A stretch of 64,000 nt of DNA from Devosia sp. 66-22 (lineage in GTDB: Bacteria > Pseudomonadota > Alphaproteobacteria > Rhizobiales > Devosiaceae), in contig MKUZ01000017.1 in the NCBI GenBank assembly GCA_001899065.1, positions 248,001 to 312,000 of the forward strand, written 5' to 3'. Both the position numbers and the translations under genes were made by a program. The notes under the pieces are model-generated. The model worked only from the letters and a program-made list of their open reading frames with translations. It did no database searches and was not told the DNA's origin. Positions 14,856 through 22,879 of this stretch are shown here, piece by piece. Position 1 is the first letter of the stretch. Each line of letters begins with the position of its first letter.

Positions 14856-17800
14856 ATGGCGACACTTGCATTGTCACTGGCTGGCCAAATGGCTGGCGGC
14901 GCGATCGGCGGACCGATCGGCGCCATGATCGGCCGCGCCCTCGGCGCACTGGCGGGCAGCGCCATCGACAACGCGCTGTTCGGCGAGCCGGCGCGGCCGG
15001 GCGCGGACCTCAGGATGTCGGGCTCGAGCGAGGGCACGCCGATACCGCGGCTCTATGGCTGGAGCCGGTTGAGCGGCAACATCATCTGGGCGACCGATCT
15101 CGAGGAGATCGACGACGCGGAGCTGGGCGCCAAGGGCGGCGGCGCGAGCGAGCGGGGCGTCGCGGCCTCGTTCGCCATCGGCCTGTGCGAAGGGCGCGTG
15201 CACCGGCTCGGCCGCATCTGGGCCGACGGGCAGTTGCTCGACACCACGGGGATCGCGCTGCGGTTCCACCGCGGCAGCGAGACGCAGAACGCAGACTCGC
15301 TGATTGCTGCGGTGCAGGGCAGCGGCGCGCCGGCCTATCGCGGGCTGGCCTATCTGGTGTTCGAGCGGCTGCCGCTCGCCCCGTTCGGCAACCGCATTCC
15401 CAATATCTCGGTGGAGCTCTGCCGCGTGGTGGGCGAGCTGGAGCCGGCGATCACATCGGTGACGGTGATCCCCGGCGCCACCGAGTTCGGCTACGATCCG
15501 GTGGCGCGGGTGCGGCTGGTGTCGCAGGGCGTGACGCGTAGCGAGAACGCGCATCTGCTGCGGGACGTGTCGGACTGGTCGGTGTCGATCGACGAGCTGT
15601 GCGATCTCTGCCCCAACCTCGAGAACGTCGCGCTCGTCGTCGCCTGGTTCGGCGACGACCTGCGCTGCGGCGAGTGCACGATCTCGCCGCACGTCGAGGC
15701 AGCGACACGCAATGTGCTCGACACCGAATGGGAGGTCGCCGGGCTCGGGCGCGGCGAGGTGCCGGTGGTCAGCTCGCATGGCGGCGGGCCGGCCTATGGC
15801 GGCACGCCCTCGGACGCCACTGTGCGCGCCGCAATCGCCGATCTCAGGGATCGCGGCATCGGCGTGACGATCTATCCGATCCTGCTGATGGACATCCGGC
15901 CGGGCAATCCGATGGGTCAGCCGGCCTATCCCTGGCGCGGGCGCATTTCGTGTGCGGACGGCGACGACGGAACGAGCGCCGCGGTGGCGCAGGTGGCCGC
16001 GTTCGCCGACCAGCACCGTGACTTCATCCTGCACTATGCGCACCTGGCCGACGACGCAGGCGCCGAAGCGCTGATCATCGGTTCGGAGCTGCGCGGGCTG
16101 ACGCAGGTGCGCGGGCCGGGCAACAGCTTTCCGTTCGTCGATGCGCTCGTCGACCTTGCGGCCGATGTGCGCGCCGTGACGGGGCCGAGCGTCACGCTGA
16201 CCTATGCGGCGGACTGGAGCGAATATCACGGCTACCAGCCGGGCGGCGGCGCGAAGTTCTTCCACCTCGACCCGGTCTGGGCGAGCGACGACATCGACGT
16301 GATCGGCATCGACAACTACATGCCGCTCGCCGACCAGCGGGTGGGCGCAGGACCCTATGACACGGCCGACCTCGCGGACAGCATCGCCGGCGGCGAGGGC
16401 ATCGACTGGTACTATGCCTCGAGCGGCGACCGCAGCGCGGGGACGCGCTCGCCCATCACCGACGGCGCCTATGGCGAGCCGTGGGTCTGGCGGTTCAAGG
16501 ACCTCGCGTCATGGTGGGGCAACGCCCATCACAACCGGCCGGGCGGAGTGCGGTCGGGCACGCCCACCGGCTGGGTGCCGGCGAGCAAGCCGGTGTGGTT
16601 CACCGAGCTGGGCGCGCCGGCAATCCATCGCGGCGCGAACCAGCCCAATGTGTTCCTCGATCCCAAGAGCTCGGAATCGTTCGCGCCGTACTTCTCGAAC
16701 GGCGCTCCGGATTCGCTGATGCAGCGGCAGATACTGCGCGCGACGCTCGACCACTGGGCCGGCAGCGCCATGGTGCAGCGGATCACGCTGTGGACCTGGG
16801 ATGCGCGACCATATCCGGCGTTCCCGGGGCTGGCCGATGTGTGGTCGGACGGCGCCAATCACGCGACGGGGCACTGGCTCACAGGCCGCCTCGGCGGCGT
16901 TGCGGGTGACGAACTGCTGCGGGCGCTGGGGGCCGATTACGGCGTGAGTTTCGACGCCGTCGCGGCCGCCGCGCCCTTCGTCCACGGCTATTTGCTCGAT
17001 GCGCCGATGACGCTGCGCCAGGCCATGGAGCCGCTGCTGGCGATCAGCGGGCTGGCGGCAGGCGATGGCATCGACGGACTGTCGATCGGCGTGGCGCGCG
17101 AGGGCATCGCGGTCGGCGAGGTGGTTGCCGATGGCGGACCGCTGCTGACGCGGCGGCGGCCGGATGCCGGCGAAGCAGTGGGCCGCGTCGCCCTCACCTA
17201 TTGGGACCGCGAGCGCAACTATCTGGCCGGGTCGGTGACGGCGGTCGGCGATGGTGCCGGCGCGCTGGAGACGGTGTCGGCCGGACTGGTGCTCGACCTG
17301 GGCGGTGCACGACTGGCGGCCGAGCGGCTGCTCGGCGAGCGCCTCGCGCAGCGGGAGACCGTGGAGCTGACCCTGCCGCCATCGGCGCTGGCGCTCGAAG
17401 TGGGCGATGCGATCGAGATCGCCGGCGAGGCGTTCGAGGTCGCCGAGATCCGTGACGGACTGGCCCGGCGCATGATGGCGCGCGCGGCCCGGCCGGAGGT
17501 CGAAGTGGCGATCACGAGCACGCGGCCCGGCTCGCCCGGCGCCGTACCGGCCGTACGGTCGGTGCCTGTGGTGATGGCGGCACATCTGCCGCCAGCCGCC
17601 GACGAGACCGGCCACACACGACTGGCGCTTGGAGCCTTCGGGCAGCCCTGGCCGGCCGAGGTGTCGGTCACCGACGCCGGCACGGGTGCCGTGCTGGCGA
17701 CGCTCGGTGCGCGTGCGACGCTCGGCACGCTGACCGCGCCGTTGAATGCTGGAACGATGTTCACCTGGGACATTGTGAACGCCCTCGAGGTCGAACTGCT

Positions 17801-18473
17801 GAGCGGGCATCTGTCGACCCGCGACGAGACAGACGTGCTGGCGGGCGCCAACCGCGTCGCGGTCGAGACGGATAGCGGGGAGTGGGAGATCGTCGGCTTC
17901 GCGTCGGCGGACCTGATCGCGCCGCAACGCTATCGGCTGACCCGGCTGCTGCGCGGGCAGGGTGGCACCGACCATGCGATCGGTCCGGCAGCAACAGGCA
18001 GCTGCGCGCTGCTGCTCGACAGCCGCGCCGTGTTCGAGCCCGTCCCGCCGACCTGGCTCGGTGCGACGGCGGAGCTGCTGTGCTTTGCGGGGCCGACCGA
18101 TGCGGTGGGTGTGGCCGCAGCGGCCGATATCGGGCTCGGTCCGATGCTGCCACTGCGTCCGGTGCATCTGCACGCGGTCGCATCCGGCGGCGATATCGCG
18201 CTGAGCTGGGTGCGGCGCAGCCGCGCGGACACAGATAGCTGGGCGACCGAGGACGCGCCGCTCGACTGGGCGCCGCAGAGCTATCGCGTCGAGATCCGCG
18301 ATGGCGCGACGCTCAAGCGGACGATCGATGCTGCAGCTCCGGCTGCGACCTACACCGCGGCCCAGCAGGTTGCCGATTTCGGCGGGCCGGCAGCGGCCTT
18401 CACCTGGCGCGTCGCGCAGGTGAGCGCGCCCTACGGACCCGGCCATTGGGCACAAGGAGAGTTCGATGCCTGA
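14856..18473 (+). CDS. GTA megatron/host-specificity protein (gp15)
   Basis: The 1205-residue tail-tip protein. A glycine-rich hydrophobic start (about residues 1-50) is followed by a beta-rich hub portion (EGTPIPRLYGWSRLSGNIIWAT, VHRLGRIWADGQLL). Residues about 230-720 form the GTA TIM-barrel domain resembling glycoside hydrolases (VSSHGGGPAYG, WFTELGAPAIHRGANQPNVF), then a Phage-tail_3-like region and C-terminal receptor-facing beta domains. It may cut glycan and make first contact with recipients. It overlaps the muramidase gene by eight bases. Confidence 0.93.
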   Translation: MATLALSLAGQMAGGAIGGPIGAMIGRALGALAGSAIDNALFGEPARPGADLRMSGSSEGTPIPRLYGWSRLSGNIIWATDLEEIDDAELGAKGGGASERGVAASFAIGLCEGRVHRLGRIWADGQLLDTTGIALRFHRGSETQNADSLIAAVQGSGAPAYRGLAYLVFERLPLAPFGNRIPNISVELCRVVGELEPAITSVTVIPGATEFGYDPVARVRLVSQGVTRSENAHLLRDVSDWSVSIDELCDLCPNLENVALVVAWFGDDLRCGECTISPHVEAATRNVLDTEWEVAGLGRGEVPVVSSHGGGPAYGGTPSDATVRAAIADLRDRGIGVTIYPILLMDIRPGNPMGQPAYPWRGRISCADGDDGTSAAVAQVAAFADQHRDFILHYAHLADDAGAEALIIGSELRGLTQVRGPGNSFPFVDALVDLAADVRAVTGPSVTLTYAADWSEYHGYQPGGGAKFFHLDPVWASDDIDVIGIDNYMPLADQRVGAGPYDTADLADSIAGGEGIDWYYASSGDRSAGTRSPITDGAYGEPWVWRFKDLASWWGNAHHNRPGGVRSGTPTGWVPASKPVWFTELGAPAIHRGANQPNVFLDPKSSESFAPYFSNGAPDSLMQRQILRATLDHWAGSAMVQRITLWTWDARPYPAFPGLADVWSDGANHATGHWLTGRLGGVAGDELLRALGADYGVSFDAVAAAAPFVHGYLLDAPMTLRQAMEPLLAISGLAAGDGIDGLSIGVAREGIAVGEVVADGGPLLTRRRPDAGEAVGRVALTYWDRERNYLAGSVTAVGDGAGALETVSAGLVLDLGGARLAAERLLGERLAQRETVELTLPPSALALEVGDAIEIAGEAFEVAEIRDGLARRMMARAARPEVEVAITSTRPGSPGAVPAVRSVPVVMAAHLPPAADETGHTRLALGAFGQPWPAEVSVTDAGTGAVLATLGARATLGTLTAPLNAGTMFTWDIVNALEVELLSGHLSTRDETDVLAGANRVAVETDSGEWEIVGFASADLIAPQRYRLTRLLRGQGGTDHAIGPAATGSCALLLDSRAVFEPVPPTWLGATAELLCFAGPTDAVGVAAAADIGLGPMLPLRPVHLHAVASGGDIALSWVRRSRADTDSWATEDAPLDWAPQSYRVEIRDGATLKRTIDAAAPAATYTAAQQVADFGGPAAAFTWRVAQVSAPYGPGHWAQGEFDA

Positions 18474-19230
18474 GCTGACTGCGGCGGCGCGCTTTGCGCG
18501 CTGCCTCGACCACGTGCTGCTGTACGAGGGCGGCTACGCCGATCATCCGCGCGATCCCGGCGGCGCGACAAATATGGGGATCACCCGCAAGACGCTGGCG
18601 CGCTGGCGCAGCGTGTCGCCGTGGTGGAAGCTGCCCAAGGCCGAGGTGAAGGCGCTTGGCCGCACCGAGGCAGGACGCATCTACGACGCGGCCTACTGGC
18701 AGCGCGTGCACGGCGCGGAACTGCCGGCGGGCCTCGACCTCGCGCTCTTCGACTACGCGGTGAACTCCGGCCCGGCCCGGGCGATCACGGCACTGCAGGC
18801 GCTGCTCAAGGTCAGGGCCGACGGCTGGATCGGGCCGCTGACGCTGGGCGCGCTCAAGGCGCGGATCGCCGCGGCCGGCGTCTCCGGCATCATCGTCGCG
18901 CTCTGCGACGGACGGCTGGGTTTCCTCCAGCGCCTCGCCACCTTCGCCGTATTCGGCCGCGGCTGGAACCGCCGCGTCGCCGCCATCCACGCCGCGGCCC
19001 TCGCCATGGCCGGAGATCTTCCCTCAACCACAAGGACCACCGAGATGAACCTGCTATCGGGCTACAAGACCTACATCGTCGCCGCCATCATGCTGCTGAT
19101 CGGACTCGCGGGCCTCCTCGGCGTGGATGTCCCCTCCTTCGAAAACCACGCCCCGGCCTCGCTGGTGATGGAAGCGCTGGCGTTTATCTTCCTGCGCCGG
19201 GGGCTTAAGACGGACATCAGCAACGGGTAA
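18466..19230 (+). CDS. GH108-type N-acetylmuramidase with holin-like C-terminus
   Basis: A 254-residue two-part protein. Residues 1 to about 180 are a glycoside hydrolase 108 muramidase: catalytic Glu21 in LLYEGGY followed by DHPRDPGGATNMGIT, and ALFDYAVNSGPARA with the peptidoglycan-binding GWIGPLTLGAL. Residues 194-254 begin MNLLSGYKTYIVAAIMLLIGLAGLL, a membrane helix, then a second hydrophobic stretch near the end. Phages often encode that second part as a separate small protein. The whole is likely the lysis unit for GTA release. It overlaps the megatron gene. Confidence 0.87.
   Translation: MPELTAAARFARCLDHVLLYEGGYADHPRDPGGATNMGITRKTLARWRSVSPWWKLPKAEVKALGRTEAGRIYDAAYWQRVHGAELPAGLDLALFDYAVNSGPARAITALQALLKVRADGWIGPLTLGALKARIAAAGVSGIIVALCDGRLGFLQRLATFAVFGRGWNRRVAAIHAAALAMAGDLPSTTRTTEMNLLSGYKTYIVAAIMLLIGLAGLLGVDVPSFENHAPASLVMEALAFIFLRRGLKTDISNG
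19045..19230 (+). CDS. Possible nested holin-like protein (internal start)
   Basis: In frame within the muramidase gene, an ATG at 19045 is preceded by CAAGGACCACCGAG, a usable ribosome site. It would give a 61-residue protein (MNLLSGYKTYIVAAIMLLIG...) with two hydrophobic segments and a positively charged end (FLRRGLKTDISNG), similar in size and pattern to stand-alone phage holin-like proteins. Whether it is made separately, as part of the fusion, or both cannot be told from sequence alone. Confidence 0.45.
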   Translation: MNLLSGYKTYIVAAIMLLIGLAGLLGVDVPSFENHAPASLVMEALAFIFLRRGLKTDISNG

Positions 19231-19274
19231 CCAGCTCCACATGATCCCGCCGTCGGCCCGATACCTGCCGGACT

Positions 19275-19805
19275 ATGTCGATGCCGCGAAAAGCTCGCGA
19301 GCTTCTTGCGCAGATCGACGCGCTGCCCTGGCGGGACGATCTTCGGCGGCGGGTGCAGCATTATGGCTGTCGCTACAACTACAAGGCACGCCGGGTGACG
19401 CGCGACAGCTACCTTGGGCCGCTGCCGGAGTGGCCTGCGACGCTGGCCGGCGGACTGTCGGCTGACGGCATCTTCGAAGCCGTGCCCGACCAGGTGATCG
19501 TCGACGAGTACCTGCCGGGGCAGGAGATCGCGGCGCATGTCGACTGCGAACCCTGCTTCGGCGACATGATCGCCTCGCTGAGCCTGGGGTCCGGCTGCAC
19601 GATGGACTTCACGCCGCTCAGTCTGCAGCCGGCGCTCGCGCACCGGCTCGAACCGGCGAGCCTGCTCGTGCTCGAAGGCGTATCCCGCTTTGACTGGAAG
19701 CATGGGATTGCGGCGCGGCGCTCGGACGAGGTGGCCGGCACGACCGTGCCACGGGGCCGGCGGGTTTCGCTAACCTTCCGCAATGTCATCAGAATTGCGG
19801 ACTGA
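19275..19805 (+). CDS. AlkB-like 2-oxoglutarate/Fe(II) dioxygenase, 5' end frameshifted
   Basis: An oxidative DNA/RNA dealkylation enzyme of the AlkB family, 176 residues from the ATG at 19275. The iron ligands are visible: His88 and Asp90 in AAHVDCEP, His143 in DWKHGIA; the 2-oxoglutarate-binding arginines are in GRRVSLTFRN near the C-terminus. The expected N-terminus (ARYLPDYVDAA) is encoded in a different frame from the ATG at 19241. One extra A in the run 19289-19292 explains the break: removing it gives YLPDYVDAAKARELLAQIDA. Either a real mutation or a base-call error; the core domain is intact. Confidence 0.8.
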   Translation: MSMPRKARELLAQIDALPWRDDLRRRVQHYGCRYNYKARRVTRDSYLGPLPEWPATLAGGLSADGIFEAVPDQVIVDEYLPGQEIAAHVDCEPCFGDMIASLSLGSGCTMDFTPLSLQPALAHRLEPASLLVLEGVSRFDWKHGIAARRSDEVAGTTVPRGRRVSLTFRNVIRIAD

Positions 19806-19832
19806 CCCGCCCTGCGGCATCCTGACTTACGT

Positions 19833-19870
19833 CATTCATCCCACATTCAGCGGATCGTCGCTAAATGTGG
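19833..19870 (+). promoter_or_regulatory. Operator-like direct and inverted repeats before the feuN-like gene
   Basis: CATTCA occurs at 19833-19838 and 19844-19849, exactly 11 bases apart start to start, the spacing used by OmpR/PhoP-type regulators. Overlapping it, arms CCACATTCAGCG (19841-19852) and CGCTAAATGTGG (19859-19870) form an 11-of-12 inverted repeat with a six-base spacer, ending four bases before the ATG at 19875 where no Shine-Dalgarno sequence is seen. Candidate site for autoregulation by the encoded response regulator, or an mRNA hairpin controlling translation. Confidence 0.55.
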
Positions 19871-19874
19871 CGGC

Positions 19875-20204
19875 ATGACATTTTCTCGCACCATTCTCAT
19901 CACGATGGCGGCGGCAGCGGTGATTTCGCTGGCAGCCGTCATGCCTGCGTCCGCGCAGGGCAGGGCGCGGGGTATGGACTGCCTGACCGACAAGCAGATT
20001 ACCGCCGCGATCGAGTCCGGGCAGATCCTGAGCTGGCCCAAGATCAAGCGGCTCGGCGGGATTTCCGACTATGAGGAAGTCTCCGACGTGCAGGTGTGCA
20101 TGATCGACGGCGTGCCCTTCTACATCCTCAACGTCGTCTCGCCCGAAGGCGAGGCGGCGAAAATCGCCCTTAATGCGGTAGATGGCACCCAAGAAGTGCT
20201 GTAA
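19875..20204 (+). CDS. feuN: FeuN-like small periplasmic regulator
   Basis: A 109-residue protein with a signal peptide (about residues 1-27, ending PASAQG). The mature part is a small PepSY-like domain: MDCLTDKQITAAIESGQILSWPKIKRLGGI, then VQVCMIDGVPFYILNVV. Two cysteines may form a disulfide. It sits 33 bases upstream of a FeuP-like regulator and FeuQ-like kinase; in Sinorhizobium, FeuN is a small periplasmic inhibitor of FeuQ encoded at this place. Function here is inferred from that context; sequence identity to FeuN was not checked. Confidence 0.6.
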   Translation: MTFSRTILITMAAAAVISLAAVMPASAQGRARGMDCLTDKQITAAIESGQILSWPKIKRLGGISDYEEVSDVQVCMIDGVPFYILNVVSPEGEAAKIALNAVDGTQEVL

Positions 20205-20237
20205 ATCCTTGATTTGTCGCGCTGAGGGAACAGGAAG

Positions 20238-20897
20238 ATGCGGATTCTCGTAGTCGAAGACGACACCAATCTGAACCGGCAGATCAAGGACGCCCTGACC
20301 GAGGGCGGCTACGCCGTGGACGTCGCCTTCGACGGCGAGGAGGGGCATTTCCTGGGGGAAACCGAGCCCTATGACGCGGTGGTCCTCGATATCGGCCTGC
20401 CGCAGATGGACGGGCTGTCGGTGCTCGAGGAATGGCGACGGGCCGGCCGGTCCATGCCGGTGCTGCTGCTGACGGCGCGTGACCGCTGGAGCGACAAGGT
20501 GCAGGGCATCGATGCCGGCGCCGACGACTACCTCGCCAAGCCCTTCCACATGGAAGAACTGCTGGCGCGCCTGCGGGCGCTCGTCCGCCGCGCCGCCGGC
20601 CATGCCTCCAACGAAATCACCGCCGGCCCGGTGCGTCTCGACGTGAAGGCCGGCAAGGTCACGGTGGACGGGCAGGCGATCAAGCTCACCAGCCACGAAT
20701 TGCGGCTGCTGAGCTATCTGATGCACCACAAGGGCAAGGTCGTGTCGCGCACCGAGCTGACCGAGCACCTCTACGACCAGGATTTCGACCGCGACTCCAA
20801 CACCATCGAAGTGTTCGTCGGCCGGCTGCGCAAGAAGCTGCCCGAAGAGGTGATCCATACCGTCCGCGGCCTCGGCTACCAGATCCTCGAGGACTGA
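20238..20897 (+). CDS. feuP: FeuP-like OmpR-family response regulator
   Basis: A 219-residue response regulator. The receiver domain has the acidic pair Asp8/Asp9, phospho-acceptor Asp51 in VVLDIGLPQMDG and Lys101 in LAKPF; the C-terminal winged helix ends with DSNTIEVFVGRLRKKL and TVRGLGYQI. The wording RDRWSDKVQGIDAGADDYLAKPF is characteristic of the rhizobial FeuP/PhoP-like group. In Rhizobium leguminosarum, feuPQ lies by cycHJKL (ccmIEFH) and affects iron uptake; in Sinorhizobium it acts in osmoadaptation. The ccm operon is 5 kb downstream here. Forms an operon with its neighbours. Confidence 0.85.
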   Translation: MRILVVEDDTNLNRQIKDALTEGGYAVDVAFDGEEGHFLGETEPYDAVVLDIGLPQMDGLSVLEEWRRAGRSMPVLLLTARDRWSDKVQGIDAGADDYLAKPFHMEELLARLRALVRRAAGHASNEITAGPVRLDVKAGKVTVDGQAIKLTSHELRLLSYLMHHKGKVVSRTELTEHLYDQDFDRDSNTIEVFVGRLRKKLPEEVIHTVRGLGYQILED

Positions 20898-20903
20898 CGG
20901 GAC

Positions 20904-22274
20904 ATGAGAAAAGGCTCGATCGCCTTTTCGCTCTTCTGGCTGTCGGCGGCCTGGCTGATCCTGGCGCTGGTGGGGACGGCGTTCCTCCTGACCGACCTCT
21001 ATTCGCGCGCCCTCGATTCCAACCTCAGCAACCAGCTCCGCTTCAACATCGACACGATTTCGAGCGGCACGCTCGATTCGACCGACCCGGATTTCGACGA
21101 CATCATCGTCACCGATCCCCGCTATTATCGCGTCTCGACCGGCTGGTACTGGGTGATCCGCGACGCCAATGACGAGGTGATCACCACCTCGGGTTCGGCG
21201 GTGGGGATGCTGATCCCCAGGATCGAGGCGCCGTTCGACGCGGACAATTATCGCTCGGCGATCCTCGAGGACGAGGCGGGCAACCGGGTGCGGGCCATCG
21301 AGCGCGCCACGACCAGCAATGGCCGGCCGCTGCGCATCATGGTGACCGGCAATCTCGACGACATCTCGCGCTCGGCCAGCGACTTCCGCGGCCAGACGCT
21401 GACGGTGCTGTCGGCGGTGGGGATTGCGCTCGCCATCATGTCGGGCATCGTGGCGCGGCTGGCGCTCCGGCCGATCGGCCGGCTCGGCGAGGCGATCGAG
21501 AAGGTGCGCGAGGGCGAGGCCGAGACCATCACCGGCACCTATCCGCGCGAGATCGCGCCGCTGGCCGAAGAGGTCAACGAGCTGCTGCGCTCCAACACGC
21601 AGATCATCGAGCGCGCCCGCAGCGCCGTGGGCAACCTCGCGCACGGCCTCAAGACCCCGCTTGCCGTGCTGCGCAACGAAGCCTCCGCGGCCCGGGACAA
21701 CCCGCTGGCGCGGGTGGTGACCTCCGAATCCGACAAGATGACGCAGCTCGTCACCACCTATCTCGACCGGGCGCGGATCGCGGCCCGCACCTCGGTGGTG
21801 GGCAAGAAGGCGGACGCCACCATGGTGATGCTGCGCCTTGTGCGGGTGATGGAAAAGCTCAACCGGCACGTGACCATCGCTTTCAAGCGGCCGGACGCGT
21901 CGCTGCCCTGGTTCCGCGGGGACGAGGGCGACCTCGAGGAGATGGCGGGCAATTTGCTCGACAATGCCTGCAAATGGTCCAAGGGCAAGATCGCGGTGAC
22001 AATGATGGCCGAGCGCACGCCCAGCCAGCAATTCCTCCTGATCCGCATCGAGGATGACGGCCCGGGCCTGACCGAGGACGAGGCGACCAAAGTGTTGCGC
22101 CGCGGTGTCCGTCTCGACGAAAAAACCCCCGGAAGCGGCCTCGGCCTCGACATCGTCAAGGAACTGGTTGACGTCTACGGCGGCAGCCTGCAATTGAGGC
22201 GCTCTGTTCTGGGCGGCGTGCTTGCCGAGCTCAAGCTGCCGGCCGCCAAAGTAGGCGGCCTCGTCCGGAGCTGA
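20904..22274 (+). CDS. feuQ: FeuQ-like sensor histidine kinase
   Basis: A 456-residue membrane sensor kinase. Two transmembrane helices (about residues 10-32 and 165-188) flank a periplasmic sensor domain of about 130 residues; then a HAMP-like linker, a dimerisation helix with the phospho-His in NLAHGLKTPLAVLRNEA (about His246), an N-box (GNLLDNACKWSKG) and glycine boxes (EDDGPGLTEDEA, GSGLGLDIVKELVD). Pairs with the response regulator six bases upstream; the periplasmic domain is the expected contact for the FeuN-like protein. Its stop lies in the hairpin at 22269. Confidence 0.85.
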   Translation: MRKGSIAFSLFWLSAAWLILALVGTAFLLTDLYSRALDSNLSNQLRFNIDTISSGTLDSTDPDFDDIIVTDPRYYRVSTGWYWVIRDANDEVITTSGSAVGMLIPRIEAPFDADNYRSAILEDEAGNRVRAIERATTSNGRPLRIMVTGNLDDISRSASDFRGQTLTVLSAVGIALAIMSGIVARLALRPIGRLGEAIEKVREGEAETITGTYPREIAPLAEEVNELLRSNTQIIERARSAVGNLAHGLKTPLAVLRNEASAARDNPLARVVTSESDKMTQLVTTYLDRARIAARTSVVGKKADATMVMLRLVRVMEKLNRHVTIAFKRPDASLPWFRGDEGDLEEMAGNLLDNACKWSKGKIAVTMMAERTPSQQFLLIRIEDDGPGLTEDEATKVLRRGVRLDEKTPGSGLGLDIVKELVDVYGGSLQLRRSVLGGVLAELKLPAAKVGGLVRS

Positions 22275-22305
22275 CTTAACTCCGCCGCAGTTATGCGGCT
22301 CAGCT
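22269..22305 (+). terminator. Two-tier hairpin after the feuQ-like gene
   Basis: Inner stem GCCGCA-GTTA-TGCGGC (22284-22299) enclosed by outer arms AGCTGA (22269-22274) and TCAGCT (22300-22305). It overlaps the stop codon of the kinase gene. There is no T-run, so it could be a Rho-assisted terminator or an mRNA 3' end stabiliser rather than a classical intrinsic terminator. Confidence 0.45.
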
Positions 22306-22327
22306 AAGCCATCACCTCGGGACCAGC

Positions 22328-22786
22328 ATGACCAAACTCAGCCGTGTTTTCCTCCTTCTCCCCGCCCTGGCTCTGACCGCCTGCGCCACCGCACCGACAA
22401 TGACGCCGGTCGCGACCGGTCCGGTGGTCGCCGCGATCGACCCGGCCCAGCTCTCGGCGCCCGCCGAATCGCGGGCCGTGGCGGCCTCGATGACCGACGT
22501 GTCCTCGTTCATCGATCCGGGCGTTCTCGGCCAGTTGTCGGCGAAGTCCAAGGAGCAGGCGGCGAGCGCCCAGTTCAACGCGCTGCAGTTCGGCCGCGTC
22601 GGCGCCCCCCGCAACTGGGTGGGCGACAACGGCCAGACCGGCGCCGTGACCGTGGGCCCCTATGTGCGGGTGAACCTGATCGACTGCCGCGACTTCACGC
22701 ACACGGTGACCATTGCGGGCCAGAACTTCGCCAAAAAGGGCACGGCGTGCCGCGAGGCCGACGGAAGCTGGACGGTCAGCGCCTGA
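22328..22786 (+). CDS. Outer-membrane-type lipoprotein
   Basis: A 152-residue lipoprotein: signal peptide with lipobox LTAC (Cys20 in ALTACATAP), then a Thr/Pro/Ala-rich linker. The C-terminal domain (YVRVNLIDCRDFTHTVTIAGQNFAKKGTACREADGSWTV) resembles the C-terminal part of 17-kDa surface-antigen-like lipoproteins, with two cysteines likely paired. Its role may be envelope-structural. It follows the FeuPQ-like operon with its own gap of 53 bases and could be a target or neighbour of that system. Confidence 0.7.
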   Translation: MTKLSRVFLLLPALALTACATAPTMTPVATGPVVAAIDPAQLSAPAESRAVAASMTDVSSFIDPGVLGQLSAKSKEQAASAQFNALQFGRVGAPRNWVGDNGQTGAVTVGPYVRVNLIDCRDFTHTVTIAGQNFAKKGTACREADGSWTVSA

Positions 22787-22879
22787 CGGCGCGGCCACCC
22801 CGCAGCAGCGATAGGAAATCTTTGTTTACCAAGCGGGGCTAAGGTCAGAGACTGACTGACTTTTCGCCCACTGGTTGTC

